Assembly: GCF_021378075.1 (NCBI RefSeq)
Contig: NZ_JAJUOS010000003.1
Span: forward strand, 186,001-250,000
DNA from: Rhodobacter flavimaris
GTDB lineage: Bacteria > Pseudomonadota > Alphaproteobacteria > Rhodobacterales > Rhodobacteraceae
Length of the DNA stretch: 64,000 bases
Reading direction: 5' to 3'
Shown: piece after piece, positions 39,704 to 48,803 of the stretch
Layout of the letters: each line of letters begins with the position of its first letter
Numbering within the stretch: the first letter of the stretch is position 1
The notes under the pieces: model-generated
What the model was told of the DNA's origin: nothing
Database searches by the model: none
Seen by the model: only the letters and a program-made list of their open reading frames with translations
Position numbers and translations under genes: made by a program

Positions 39704-40863
39704 CACGCGCCTGCCAGCAGTTCGCGGCCGATCAGCATCCGGCGGATCTCGCTGGTGCCTGCGCCGATCTCCATCAGCTTGGCATCGCGGAAGAGACGCG
39801 AGACCACGCTGTCTTGCAGGAAACCCGCACCGCCAAGCGCCTGAACCGCCTGATGCGCCTGCACCATCGCCTGCTCGGAGGCGTAAAGCACCGTCGCGGC
39901 TGCGTCCTGACGCGTCACGGCGCCGCGATCGCAGGCCTTGGCGACCTCGTAGGTATAGGCGCGGGCCGTGTTCATCGCGACATACATGTCGGCAATCTTG
40001 GCCTGCATCAGCTGGAAATTCCCGATTGGCTGGCCGAATTGCTGACGCTCTTGCGAATAGGGCACGACCTCGTCGAGGCAGGCCGCCATGATGCCAGTGC
40101 CGATGCCCGAAAGCACCACGCGTTCATAATCCAGACCCGACATCAGAACGCGCACGCCCTTGCCCTCGGCGCCCAGCACGTTTTCCTCGGGCACTTCGCA
40201 ATTATCGAAGAACAGCTGCGCCGTGTTCGAGCCGCGCATCCCAAGCTTGTCGAAATGCTGGCTGGTCGAGAAGCCCTTGAACGATTTTTCGATAATGAAA
40301 GCGGTGATGCCTTTCGAGCCTGCCTCCGGGTTGGTCTTGGCATAGACGACCAGCGTATCGGCGTCGGGGCCGTTGGTGATCCAGTATTTATGGCCGTTCA
40401 GGACGTAGTAGCCGTCCTTCTTCTCGGCGCGAAGCTTCATGCCGACGACGTCCGAACCCGCACCCGATTCCGACATTGCGAGCGCGCCGACCTTCGCCCC
40501 CGACACGAGATCGGGCAGATACTTGGCCTTTTGCGCCGCGCTGCCGTTCAGCTTGAGCTGGTTGACGCACAGGTTGGAATGCGCCCCGTAGCTGAGCGAG
40601 ATCGAGGCCGAGGCCCGCGCGATCTCTTCGGTGGCGATCACATGGGCCAGATAGCCCATGCCCGAGCCGCCGTATTCCTCGGCCACGGTGATGCCAAGCA
40701 GACCCAGCTCACCCATTTCGGCCCAAAGCTCATGTGGGAAAATGTTGTCGCGATCCACCTGCGCCGCGATCGGCTTGACCCGCTCCTGCGCCCAAGCGTG
40801 CACCATATCGCGCAGCGCATTCACATCTTCGCCCAGATCGAACGTCATAGAACCCGCGAACAT
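39703..40863 (-). CDS. ivd: Isovaleryl-CoA dehydrogenase
   Basis: A 386-residue acyl-CoA dehydrogenase that oxidises isovaleryl-CoA to 3-methylcrotonyl-CoA with FAD. Family segments are AMSESGAGSDVVGMKL, YWITNGPDADTLVVYAKT, GMRGSNTAQLFFDNCEVP and the C-terminal QALGGAGFLQDS with RDAKLMEIGAGTSEIRRMLIGREL. The catalytic Glu lies near residue 248 (SGLDYERVVLSG). Operon context with mcc genes supports isovaleryl-CoA over other substrates. The ATG at 40863 has GGAGG six bases upstream. It is the first gene of the operon. Confidence 0.94.
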   Translation of the reverse strand: MFAGSMTFDLGEDVNALRDMVHAWAQERVKPIAAQVDRDNIFPHELWAEMGELGLLGITVAEEYGGSGMGYLAHVIATEEIARASASISLSYGAHSNLCVNQLKLNGSAAQKAKYLPDLVSGAKVGALAMSESGAGSDVVGMKLRAEKKDGYYVLNGHKYWITNGPDADTLVVYAKTNPEAGSKGITAFIIEKSFKGFSTSQHFDKLGMRGSNTAQLFFDNCEVPEENVLGAEGKGVRVLMSGLDYERVVLSGIGTGIMAACLDEVVPYSQERQQFGQPIGNFQLMQAKIADMYVAMNTARAYTYEVAKACDRGAVTRQDAAATVLYASEQAMVQAHQAVQALGGAGFLQDSVVSRLFRDAKLMEIGAGTSEIRRMLIGRELLAGA

Positions 40864-40881
40864 AACCATCCTCCCCGTTAT

Positions 40882-40895
40882 TGAACGCTTGTTCA
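40882..40895. promoter_or_regulatory. Palindromic operator on the ivd promoter
   Basis: TGAAC-GCTT-GTTCA is a perfect five-base inverted repeat, 19 bases before the ivd start codon. It directly follows the presumed -10 element on the minus strand, the place for a repressor. The form suits a TetR-type dimer. No regulator gene is adjacent in the window. Confidence 0.5.
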
Positions 40896-40925
40896 TTTAA
40901 TGCCGCGATATCCGATTCGCGTCAA
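40895..40925 (-). promoter_or_regulatory. Candidate promoter of the leucine-degradation operon
   Basis: On the minus strand TTGACG (40920-40925) is followed by a 19-base spacer and TTAAAT (40895-40900); CATTAA at 17 bases is an alternative -10. The operator palindrome covers the likely transcription start. Confidence 0.45.
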
Positions 40926-40995
40926 GCCCTGTTCGCAGGGCCTTGCACCGGCGGCGGCGATGCCCATGTTTGTTCGCAGATTGCAGGAGGCATTC

Positions 40996-41454
40996 ATGCG
41001 CAAATTTCTGACCGCAGCCCTGATAGCCGCGCCGCTTCTGGCGACCGCCGCTGGCGCCGAGCTGGTTGGCGAGGTCGGCGTCGATTGGGTCGGCAACGAT
41101 ATCCTGATCGAGGCGATTGAAGACCCCAAGGTACAGGGCGTGACCTGCCACATTGCCTATTTCGACCGCTCGCTTTTTGATCGGCTCACCCAGGGAAACT
41201 GGTTCGAAGACCCCTCGAACGCCTCCATCGCCTGCCGCCAGACCGGGCCGATCAAGATCGGCGATATCGACCGCAGTCCGAGCGGCGAGAAGGTCTTCTC
41301 GGAAAGTCGATCGCTGATCTTCAAATCGCTCAAGGTCACCCGGATCTTCGACGAGGCGCACCAGACACTGATCTACCTGACCCACGCGACCGAGGTCACC
41401 CAGGGTTCGGCCAAGATGTCGATCTCGACCGTGCCGCTTTACGGCTCCGACTAA
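40996..41454 (+). CDS. creA: CreA family periplasmic protein
   Basis: A 152-residue protein with a signal peptide (MRKFLTAALIAAPLLATAAGA) and a CreA domain. The segment VGNDILIEAIEDPKVQGVTC followed by SIACRQTGPI is typical; two cysteines probably form a disulfide. CreA function is unknown despite wide conservation. The start at 40996 has AGGAGG eight bases upstream; the longer frame lacks a ribosome-binding site and would hide the signal peptide. It is divergent from ivd. Confidence 0.9.
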   Translation: MRKFLTAALIAAPLLATAAGAELVGEVGVDWVGNDILIEAIEDPKVQGVTCHIAYFDRSLFDRLTQGNWFEDPSNASIACRQTGPIKIGDIDRSPSGEKVFSESRSLIFKSLKVTRIFDEAHQTLIYLTHATEVTQGSAKMSISTVPLYGSD

Positions 41455-41512
41455 GATCGGGGGCTGACCGCCTGCCCTTCCCCGTGCATCATGGGGCCAA
41501 AGGGAGGCGCAT

Positions 41513-42118
41513 ATGAGCAAGACAATCGACGGCCCCGACGGGCGCCCGCGCTGCGCCTGGTGTGCGGCGGCGCCCGAGTTTTTCGACTACCACGACCGGG
41601 AATGGGGCTTTCCCGTGGGCGAGGACATCCGCCTGTTCGAAAAGCTCTGCCTCGAAAGTTTCCAGTCGGGCCTGAGCTGGCGCACCATCCTGGCCAAGCG
41701 CGAGGGGTTCCGCGCGGCCTTCGCGGGGTTCGACTTCCGCAAAGTCGCCACCTTCGGCCCCGAGGATGTCGAGCGCTTGCTGGCTGACGCCGCCATCGTG
41801 CGCCATCGCGGCAAGATCGAGGCCGTGATCAACAATGCCGCGCGCGCCTGCGAGATGGTCGCGGCCGAAGGCTCTCTGGCAGCCTTCCTATGGCGTTACG
41901 AGCCGCGCCCCGAGGGTCTGGCCACCCCGCAAAGCGCCTCGACCTCGGCGGCCTCGGTCGCGCTGTCGAAGGAGCTGAAGAAACGCGGCTGGAAATTCGT
42001 TGGGCCTACGACGGTCTATGCCTTCATGCAGGCGATGGGGCTGATCAACGACCATGCCGAGGGCTGCGCGCTGCGCCTCGAGGCCGAGGCCGCCCGCGCC
42101 CGCTTCCCCCGCCCCTAA
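41513..42118 (+). CDS. tag: DNA-3-methyladenine glycosylase I
   Basis: Tag removes 3-methyladenine from alkylated DNA. The 201 residues show RCAWCAAAPEFFDYHDREWG and SFQSGLSWRTILAKREGF. The zinc ligands of the family are in place: Cys14, His27 (spaced 13 as in E. coli) and His/Cys in NDHAEGC. The stop overlaps the convergent exporter gene by four bases. A second predicted alkylation-repair gene lies 5 kb downstream. Confidence 0.95.
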   Translation: MSKTIDGPDGRPRCAWCAAAPEFFDYHDREWGFPVGEDIRLFEKLCLESFQSGLSWRTILAKREGFRAAFAGFDFRKVATFGPEDVERLLADAAIVRHRGKIEAVINNAARACEMVAAEGSLAAFLWRYEPRPEGLATPQSASTSAASVALSKELKKRGWKFVGPTTVYAFMQAMGLINDHAEGCALRLEAEAARARFPRP

Positions 42119-43332
42119 ACGCGGTTGCGCCGGAAGTGCGGCCAGAACATGGCCAGCGCCACCAGCAGCGTCACGGCGGCCGCGAAATAGGCCATATCGG
42201 GGCTACGGAACGGGGCCGCGTCCGACAGGAAATAGCCAAAGACCTGCGTGAAGAACAGCGTGCCCAGAAGCATCGCAAGGTTCATCGCGGCCGAGATCCC
42301 GCCTTGCAGCGCGCCCTGCTCATCCTCGGGCACCGCGCGCGACATCAGCGCGGCCAGCATCGGGTTCACGAACCCCTCGGGGCCGTGGAAGACCAATAGC
42401 GCCACCACCGCGACGATGCCATTGGCAAAGCCATAGCCCGCGCAGGCCAGCACCGCGACGATCAGGCCAACCATCGCCACCCGCCACTCACCCCAAAGCC
42501 GCACGGCGGGGCCGGTCAGCACGCCCTGGAACACCGCCCAGACGATGCCGAAAGCGGCCAGAGAGATGCCGACCATCGCCTCGGACCAGCCGAATTTGGC
42601 AATCCCCCAGAACGACCAGATCGCAGGATAGACCGCCGAGCCGAAGAAATAGACCGCCAGCACCGCGCCAAGCGGCAGCACGCCCTTGTGGCGGGCAAAC
42701 ACTGCTAGAACCCCAAGCGGGTTCGCCTCGCGCCAGCGGAAGGCACGGCGCTTTTCAGGCGGCAGAGTCTCGGGCAGGACAAAATAGCCATAGACGAGGT
42801 TCGCCAGCGAAATGGCGGCTGCCACCCAGAAGGGAACGCGCGGACCAAGCTCGCCCAACAGCCCGCCGATGGCTGGGCCAAGCACGAAGCCCATCCCGAA
42901 GGCTGCACCCAGCATCCCAAAGGCCTTGGCTCGGGCCTCGGGCGCGGTCACATCGGCCAGGAAGGCGTTGGCGATGACATAGGATGACCCGCAGGCCCCG
43001 GCGAGGATGCGCCCGACGAACAGCCACAGCACTGAGGGCGCAAGCGCGTGAAAGATGTAATCCGCCCCAAGCCCCGCAATCGCCAGAAGCAGCAATGGCC
43101 GCCGCCCGAACCGGTCCGACAGCGCCCCCGCCAGCGGCGAAAACGCAAATTGCGCAAGGCTGAAGGCCGCGAACATGCCGCCCCCGATGCGCGAGGCCTC
43201 GGCCAGGTTCATATGCCCCACCGTCTCGATCAGCTTGGGCAGAACGGGCAGGATCAGCCCAAGCCCGACCATGTCGAGAAAGACGACAAGCAGGACGAAG
43301 CTCACCGCGTGGCGGCCGGGGGCTTTGGTCAT
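42115..43332 (-). CDS. MFS exporter of the tetracycline-resistance (TetA) type
   Basis: A 405-residue, 12-helix major facilitator protein. Motif A is GALSDRFGRRPLLLLAIAG, followed by VGRILAGACGSSYVIANAF and the motif-C-like GMGFVLGPAIGGLLGELGP; the order and spacing are like TetA(A)-class drug/H+ antiporters. Chromosomal copies are common in alphaproteobacteria and often do not confer tetracycline resistance. No tetR-like gene lies beside it, so no substrate should be assumed. Confidence 0.85.
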   Translation of the reverse strand: MTKAPGRHAVSFVLLVVFLDMVGLGLILPVLPKLIETVGHMNLAEASRIGGGMFAAFSLAQFAFSPLAGALSDRFGRRPLLLLAIAGLGADYIFHALAPSVLWLFVGRILAGACGSSYVIANAFLADVTAPEARAKAFGMLGAAFGMGFVLGPAIGGLLGELGPRVPFWVAAAISLANLVYGYFVLPETLPPEKRRAFRWREANPLGVLAVFARHKGVLPLGAVLAVYFFGSAVYPAIWSFWGIAKFGWSEAMVGISLAAFGIVWAVFQGVLTGPAVRLWGEWRVAMVGLIVAVLACAGYGFANGIVAVVALLVFHGPEGFVNPMLAALMSRAVPEDEQGALQGGISAAMNLAMLLGTLFFTQVFGYFLSDAAPFRSPDMAYFAAAVTLLVALAMFWPHFRRNRV

Positions 43333-43352
43333 TGCAAACCTGAGGGCGAAAA

Positions 43353-44021
43353 TCAGTCGGGCAGAAAGCGTCCCGCCAACGCGGGAAGATCACCGTAATG
43401 CTCCAACAGGGCCTCGGGTGCAAGGCGCTCGATCCCGCGCCCCTCGGGGCCGAAGGTCACCAACGCGCAGGGCACGCCTGCGGCGCGCGCGGTCTCTCGG
43501 TCGGTTACCGTGTCGCCGATCAGGATCGAACGCGCGGCATCGCCCCCCACCCCCGCCACGGCGGCGCGGTAAGGCGCGGGGTCGGGCTTGCGCACCGGAA
43601 GCGTGTCGGCCCCGATCAGCGCGCCAAACAACTCGGCCACACCCAGTTGAGCGACCAACTCGCGCGCCAGCCCCTCGGGTTTGTTGGTGCAGATGGCGGT
43701 GGCGTAACCCTGCCCGCGCAGCGCCTCGACCGCCTCGGCGGCACCGGGGTAAAGCCGCGTTTCGACGCAGATATGCGCGGCGTAATGGTCCAGCAGCGGG
43801 CGGTAATCGGCCTCGATCAGATCCTCCGCCCGTGCCTCATTGAGCCGCGCATAACCCGCGCGCAGCATCGCGCGCCCGCCATGAAAGGCGATCAGCGCAT
43901 CGCCAACCGGGTCCAGAGGGCGCCCCAGCCCCCGCGCCTCGAAGCAGGCATTCGCCGCGGCGATCAGGTCAGCCGAGGTATCGGCCAGCGTGCCGTCGAG
44001 ATCAAACACCACCGTGCGCAT
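43353..44021 (-). CDS. gph: Phosphoglycolate phosphatase (HAD family)
   Basis: A 222-residue HAD hydrolase. The four motifs are DLDGTLADT (nucleophile Asp8 region), ICTNKP, the Lys of LPVRKPDPAPY and GDTVTDRETARAAG. Similarity and size suit Gph, which clears 2-phosphoglycolate from DNA repair or photorespiration. It is 20 bases upstream of the exporter gene and divergent from glmU. Related HAD phosphatases overlap in specificity. Confidence 0.87.
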   Translation of the reverse strand: MRTVVFDLDGTLADTSADLIAAANACFEARGLGRPLDPVGDALIAFHGGRAMLRAGYARLNEARAEDLIEADYRPLLDHYAAHICVETRLYPGAAEAVEALRGQGYATAICTNKPEGLARELVAQLGVAELFGALIGADTLPVRKPDPAPYRAAVAGVGGDAARSILIGDTVTDRETARAAGVPCALVTFGPEGRGIERLAPEALLEHYGDLPALAGRFLPD

Positions 44022-44124
44022 GGAATTCCCCTGTTACGAACCCGAAAGATAGCGTGAATGCGCGCCCCTTGCGGCCAGATATGGTATGGGTAAAACGGGT
44101 CCGAGCAGAAGAAAAGGCATTCCC

Positions 44125-45471
44125 ATGACGATCGCGTTGATTGTTCTGGCCGCTGGCCAAGGCACCCGCATGAACTCGGACCTCCCCAAGGTGCTGCACC
44201 GCATCGGCGCGGCGCCGCTTGTGGCCCATGCTTTGGCGGCGGGCCGCGCGCTGGAACCCGAGCAGGTGATCGTCGTCGCGGGCCATGGCGCCGAGGCGGT
44301 TACCAAGGCCGTCGGCAAGATCGACCCCGAGGCCACCGTGGTCCTGCAAGCCGAGCAGCTTGGCACCGGCCATGCCGTCGCGCAGGCGCTGCCAACGCTG
44401 GAAGGTTTCGACGGTCGCGTGATCGTGCTGTATGGCGACACGCCCTTCATCCGCCCTGAAACCCTTGAAGGTCTGGCCGAAAGCACTGCCGCGGTCGCTG
44501 TTCTGGGCTTTGAGGCTGCCGATCCGGGCCGTTACGGGCGGCTGGTTGCGCAGGGCAACGCCCTCGACCGGATCGTCGAGTTCAAGGATGCGTCAGACGA
44601 AGAGCGCGCCATAACTCTCTGCAATTCCGGCGTTATCGCCTGCGATGCCGTGCTGCTGACCGAGCTGGTGGCGGGGCTCAACAATGACAACGCATCGGGC
44701 GAGTACTACCTGACAGACATCGTCGCCGCCGCCCGCGCCAAGGGCCTTAGCGCCGAGGTCGTGACCTGCCCCGAGGAGGAAACCCTCGGCATCAACACCC
44801 GCGCCGAGCTGGCCCGCGCCGAGGCCCTCTTTCAGGCCCGGATGCGCGCCGAAGCGATGGAGAACGGCGTGACCATGGTGGACCCGGACACCGTCTGGTT
44901 CGCGCTGGATACCTATATCGGGCGCGACGTGGTGGTCGGCCCGAACGTGGTCTTTGGCCCCGATGTCACCATCGAAAGCGGCGCGCAGATCGAGGCGTTT
45001 TGCCATCTCGAGGGCTGCCATATCTCGCGCGGCGCAACCGTCGGGCCGTTCGCGCGCCTGCGCCCCGGCGCCGAACTGGCCGAGGATGTACATATCGGCA
45101 ACTTCGTCGAGGTGAAGAACTCGATCCTGGCCGAGGGCGTCAAGGTCGGTCACCTGACCTATCTGGGCGACGCGGACATCGGCGAGGGCACCAATATCGG
45201 CGCGGGCACGGTGACCTGCAACTATGACGGCGTATTCAAGCATCGCACCACCGTAGGCGCGAATGCGTTCATCGGCTCGGACACGATGCTGGTGGCGCCG
45301 GTCACGGTGGGCGACGGCGCGCTGACCGGCTCGGGTTCGGTCATCACCGAGGATGTTCCGGCGGGCGCCATCGCCCTTGGCCGCGCCAAGCAAATGAACC
45401 GCCCCGGCCTTGCCACGAAGCTGTTCGAGATGCTGCGCGCCAAGAAGGCAAACATGAAAAAGGGTTCGTAA
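44125..45471 (+). CDS. glmU: Bifunctional GlmU (uridyltransferase / acetyltransferase)
   Basis: GlmU acetylates GlcN-1-P and then makes UDP-GlcNAc. The 448 residues contain the pyrophosphorylase signature LAAGQGTRMNSDLPKVLH near the N-terminus, YGDTPF, and a C-terminal left-handed beta-helix from about 235 (VVVGPNVVFGPDVTIESGA; IGAGTVTCNYDGVFKHRT). The start at 44125 (MTIALIVLAAG) matches the family; the longer frame adds unrelated residues. glmS follows with no gap, so both UDP-GlcNAc steps are coupled. Confidence 0.96.
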   Translation: MTIALIVLAAGQGTRMNSDLPKVLHRIGAAPLVAHALAAGRALEPEQVIVVAGHGAEAVTKAVGKIDPEATVVLQAEQLGTGHAVAQALPTLEGFDGRVIVLYGDTPFIRPETLEGLAESTAAVAVLGFEAADPGRYGRLVAQGNALDRIVEFKDASDEERAITLCNSGVIACDAVLLTELVAGLNNDNASGEYYLTDIVAAARAKGLSAEVVTCPEEETLGINTRAELARAEALFQARMRAEAMENGVTMVDPDTVWFALDTYIGRDVVVGPNVVFGPDVTIESGAQIEAFCHLEGCHISRGATVGPFARLRPGAELAEDVHIGNFVEVKNSILAEGVKVGHLTYLGDADIGEGTNIGAGTVTCNYDGVFKHRTTVGANAFIGSDTMLVAPVTVGDGALTGSGSVITEDVPAGAIALGRAKQMNRPGLATKLFEMLRAKKANMKKGS

Positions 45472-47286
45472 ATGTGCGGGATTATTGGGGTTCTTGGAAA
45501 CCATGAAGTCGCACCCCTGCTTGTGGAAAGCCTCAAGCGGCTGGAATATCGCGGCTATGACTCGGCCGGGATCGCGACGATCAACAGCGGTCGGCTGGAT
45601 CGCCGTCGCGCGGTCGGCAAGCTGGTGAACCTGTCTGATCTGCTGGTGCATGAGCCGCTGGCGGGCAAGTCGGGCATCGGTCACACCCGTTGGGCCACGC
45701 ATGGCGCCGCGACGACCGTCAACGCCCACCCGCATATGTCGGGCAAGGTCGCCGTGGTCCACAACGGCATCATCGAAAACTTCCGCGAGCTGCGCGCCGA
45801 GCTGGCCGAGGCCGGGATCGCCCCGCAGACCCAGACCGACACCGAAACCGTCGCGCTGCTGACGCGCATGTTCATGGATCGCGGCATGACCCCGCGCGAG
45901 GCGGCCGTGGCGACACTGAAAAAGCTCGACGGGGCCTTCGCACTCTTGTGGCTGTTCGACGGCGAGATTGACCTGATGATCGCCGCCCGCAAGGGCTCGC
46001 CGCTCGCCATCGGCCATGGCGAGGGCGAGATGTTCGTGGGCTCGGACGCCATAGCGCTGGCGCCGATGACCGACCGGATCACCTATCTCGCCGAGGGCGA
46101 CTATGCCTTTGTCACCCGCGCGGGCGCCGAGATCTTCGACGCCGAGGGCCGCCGCGCCAACCGTGACGAGCAGCGCATCGACCTCGGCGCCGCCCGGGTC
46201 GAGAAGGCGGGCTACAAGCACTTCATGGCCAAGGAAATCGCCGAACAGCCGGTGGTCTTGGGCGACGCGCTGCGCCACTACCTGCCGAACGGACAGTTGA
46301 ACCTGCCCGAGGGCCTCGATTTCGCCGATCTCGACCGGCTGACGCTGGTCGCCTGCGGCACGGCCTTCTATGCCTGCTCGGTCGCGAAATACTGGTTCGA
46401 GCAACTCGCCGGCCTGCCCTGCGAGATCGACGTGGCCTCCGAGTTCCGCTACCGCGAGCCGCCGCTGCCCAAGCGCAGCTTTGCCATCTTCGTCAGCCAG
46501 TCGGGCGAGACCGCCGACACGCTGGCTGCCCTGCGCTACTGTCACGAAAAGGTCGCCAAGACCGTCGCCGTCGTAAACGTGCCGACATCCTCGATCGCGC
46601 GCGAATGCGACATTGCCCTGCCGATCCTGGCGGGGGTCGAGGTCGGCGTGGCCTCGACTAAGGCTTTCACCTGCCAGCTTCTGGTTCTGGCGGCGATGGC
46701 GCTCAAGGCCGGGGTCGACCGGGGCCATATCGCGCCTGCGGATCTGGACGAACACCTGACCACGTTGCGCGCGCTGCCGGGGCTGATGAATACGACGCTT
46801 GGCTGTTCCGAACAGATCGAGAAGCTGGCCGAGCGTCTGGCCGAGGCGCAGGATATTCTTTTCCTTGGTCGCGGACCGATGTTCCCGCTGGCCCTGGAAG
46901 GCGCACTCAAACTAAAGGAAATCAGCTACATACACGCCGAAGGTTATGCATCCGGCGAACTCAAGCACGGGCCGATCGCGCTGATTGACCGCTCGGTTCC
47001 GGTGATCGTTCTGGCGCCGCACGACCGGCTCTTCGACAAGACCGTGTCGAACATGCAAGAGGTCATGGCGCGCCATGGCGAGGTGCTTCTGATCTCGGAC
47101 GGCAAGGGGCTCGCGGCGGCCTCCGAGGGCACCTGGGCCACGCTCAAGATGCCTGCCGTGGCTGAGCCCTGGGCGCCGATCCTTTATGCCGTGCCCGCGC
47201 AGCTGCTGGCCTATTACACCGCCGTGGCCAAGGGAACCGATGTGGACCAGCCGCGCAACCTCGCGAAATCGGTGACGGTCGAGTAA
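45472..47286 (+). CDS. glmS: Glucosamine--fructose-6-phosphate aminotransferase
   Basis: GlmS makes glucosamine-6-phosphate from fructose-6-phosphate and glutamine. The 604 residues start MCGIIGVLG with nucleophile Cys2. Other seen motifs are LEYRGYDSAGIA and GHTRWATHG in the glutaminase domain, then two SIS domains (ACGTAFYACSV; SQSGETADTL; EVGVASTKAFTCQL) and the final NLAKSVTVE. The ATG directly follows the glmU stop. I see no glmS ribozyme, as expected for a proteobacterium. Confidence 0.97.
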   Translation: MCGIIGVLGNHEVAPLLVESLKRLEYRGYDSAGIATINSGRLDRRRAVGKLVNLSDLLVHEPLAGKSGIGHTRWATHGAATTVNAHPHMSGKVAVVHNGIIENFRELRAELAEAGIAPQTQTDTETVALLTRMFMDRGMTPREAAVATLKKLDGAFALLWLFDGEIDLMIAARKGSPLAIGHGEGEMFVGSDAIALAPMTDRITYLAEGDYAFVTRAGAEIFDAEGRRANRDEQRIDLGAARVEKAGYKHFMAKEIAEQPVVLGDALRHYLPNGQLNLPEGLDFADLDRLTLVACGTAFYACSVAKYWFEQLAGLPCEIDVASEFRYREPPLPKRSFAIFVSQSGETADTLAALRYCHEKVAKTVAVVNVPTSSIARECDIALPILAGVEVGVASTKAFTCQLLVLAAMALKAGVDRGHIAPADLDEHLTTLRALPGLMNTTLGCSEQIEKLAERLAEAQDILFLGRGPMFPLALEGALKLKEISYIHAEGYASGELKHGPIALIDRSVPVIVLAPHDRLFDKTVSNMQEVMARHGEVLLISDGKGLAAASEGTWATLKMPAVAEPWAPILYAVPAQLLAYYTAVAKGTDVDQPRNLAKSVTVE

Positions 47287-48137
47287 TGGGTCGCAAGCGC
47301 AAATCCCGCACTATCGCCGCCGAGGATCGCCCGCTGACCGAGGAAGAGGCGCAGTTGGACGCCGAGGCGCGGGCCTACGCGGCCTCGGACGCGGCCTATG
47401 AGCAGTATCACGAGGGCGAGGACGACGACGATCTGGGCGCCCCACCCTCGGTCGCGGATGCCATCGCCGCGCTGGAAACCTGTGGTGACGCGGACAAGGC
47501 CGCCGGGGCCGAGGCCTATCACAAGGCCCCGCGCCGCTATCTGGGCGTGGCCGTTCCGCTGATCGAGGACATGGCGCGGCTTTGGCGGGCGCAATGCTCG
47601 CTTGACGAACGCATCGCTCTGGCCGCGGGCCTCTGGGATAGCGACATCCACGAGGCGATGATCGCCGCGACCAAGTTGCTGACGCAGGCAAGGATGCGCC
47701 CGGATGACGCGGCCTGGGATCTGATCGCCTCCTGGGTGCCGGGTTTTGATGCTTGGGCCATTGCCGATCACGCCTGCAATGCAGGCAGCCGGCGCCTTGT
47801 GGCCGACCCGACCCGCGTCGATCAGGTCGTGGGCTGGCTCGACGCCGACAACATGTGGACCCGCCGCGCGGCGCTGGTGATCACTCTGCCCTGGACCAAG
47901 CAAAACCACCCCACCGCCGAGGAAGCCGCGATCCGGGCGCGTGTGCTCGGCTGGTGCGTGCGTCTCTCCGAAGACCGCGACTGGTTCATCCAGAAGGCCA
48001 TCGCCTGGTGGCTGCGCGAGTTGTCCAAGCACGACGCGCAGGCGGTGTGCGAATGGCTGGAGGCGCATGGGTCCGCGCTCAAGCCCTTCGCGCGCAAGGA
48101 AGCCGCGAAATACCTTCAGCCAAGCCAGGCGTCGTAA
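47286..48137 (+). CDS. AlkD-like DNA alkylation repair protein
   Basis: A 283-residue protein. From about residue 55 it has the HEAT-like repeats of the AlkD family: WRAQCSLDERIALAAGLWDS, MIAATKLLTQARM, WDLIASWVPGFDAWAIADH and WFIQKAIAWWLRELSKHD. AlkD removes bulky or cationic alkyl bases without base flipping. The first 55 residues are charged and low-complexity, with a basic start and an acidic EGEDDDD run, and are not part of the fold. The ATG overlaps the glmS stop as TAATG. Its end overlaps the convergent sugar isomerase gene by 22 bases. Confidence 0.85.
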   Translation: MGRKRKSRTIAAEDRPLTEEEAQLDAEARAYAASDAAYEQYHEGEDDDDLGAPPSVADAIAALETCGDADKAAGAEAYHKAPRRYLGVAVPLIEDMARLWRAQCSLDERIALAAGLWDSDIHEAMIAATKLLTQARMRPDDAAWDLIASWVPGFDAWAIADHACNAGSRRLVADPTRVDQVVGWLDADNMWTRRAALVITLPWTKQNHPTAEEAAIRARVLGWCVRLSEDRDWFIQKAIAWWLRELSKHDAQAVCEWLEAHGSALKPFARKEAAKYLQPSQAS

Positions 48138-48802
48138 TCACTGACCAGAAGGTGACGCGGGGCCTCGTCCTCCTCGATCTCGGCGAAGCGCCCGATAGGC
48201 TCACGGAAGATATTGTCGCGTAAATCGTCATTGACGGTCGAGACTTCGCCGATCAGCACATCGCCGCCCTCGCCCCAGAAAGCGTGCCAGTCGCCGGGGC
48301 GCAGGGTGATGCTTTCGCCGGGTTGCAGAACGATAACCTCACCCGGCGCGAAGATGCGCGGGACGCCATCGCAAAACACGATCCCGCCTGCCGTTTCGTC
48401 GAACGCCCCCGCGCGGTCTGATCCATAAAGCTGCACCGCCAGCCCGGCCCCGCCGCGGTTGATGATGTCCTCGGCCTTGACGATATGGCGGTGCATCGGG
48501 CTGATCTGGTCGCGGCGCGAGATCAGCAGCTTTTCGGCATAGGCCATGCCGCCGCCGCTGCGCAGATCCACCAGCTCGCCATTACGCAGGGTGAACAGGA
48601 AGAGCCCCAGCCGATCGAAATCGCCCTGCCCGTAATCGGTGATGTCCCACCCCATGCGGGCCGAGATCACCCGTCGCGCGCCGGGTAGGGCCGCGCGGAA
48701 CTCATCCACGCTCCACCATGCGAAGGGCGGCAGGCGAAAGCCGAACTGCGCGATCATCTCCTCGGCCTCGGCCATGATGGCATTGACGCGAGAGCGCTTC
48801 AT
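48116..48802 (-). CDS. D-lyxose/D-mannose isomerase-type cupin
   Basis: A 228-residue cupin similar to D-lyxose ketol-isomerase. The metal-binding segments are SPMHRHIVKAEDIINRGG and RPGDWHAFWGEGG, with FAPGEVIVLQPGESITL between. The start MKRSRVNAIMAEAEEMI at 48802 is the family start; upstream residues are a shadow of the next gene. It lies one base from the amidotransferase gene, so they share a transcript. No sugar transporter or kinase is near, so the substrate is open. Confidence 0.8.
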   Translation of the reverse strand: MKRSRVNAIMAEAEEMIAQFGFRLPPFAWWSVDEFRAALPGARRVISARMGWDITDYGQGDFDRLGLFLFTLRNGELVDLRSGGGMAYAEKLLISRRDQISPMHRHIVKAEDIINRGGAGLAVQLYGSDRAGAFDETAGGIVFCDGVPRIFAPGEVIVLQPGESITLRPGDWHAFWGEGGDVLIGEVSTVNDDLRDNIFREPIGRFAEIEEDEAPRHLLVSDYDAWLG

Positions 48803-48803
48803 C

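Noticed and set aside
40926..40941. GCCCTG-TTCG-CAGGGC hairpin between ivd and creA
   Set aside because: It is a perfect six-pair stem with a UUCG-type loop, but it overlaps no gene end and has no U-tract, so I could not assign it a role.
42115..43332. Tetracycline resistance determinant
   Set aside because: TetA-like sequence alone does not prove resistance; no tetR neighbour, mobile element or odd base composition is seen.
45440..45480. glmS ribozyme or riboswitch at the glmU-glmS junction
   Set aside because: There is no intergenic space (stop and start are adjacent), and glmS ribozymes are typical of Gram-positive bacteria.
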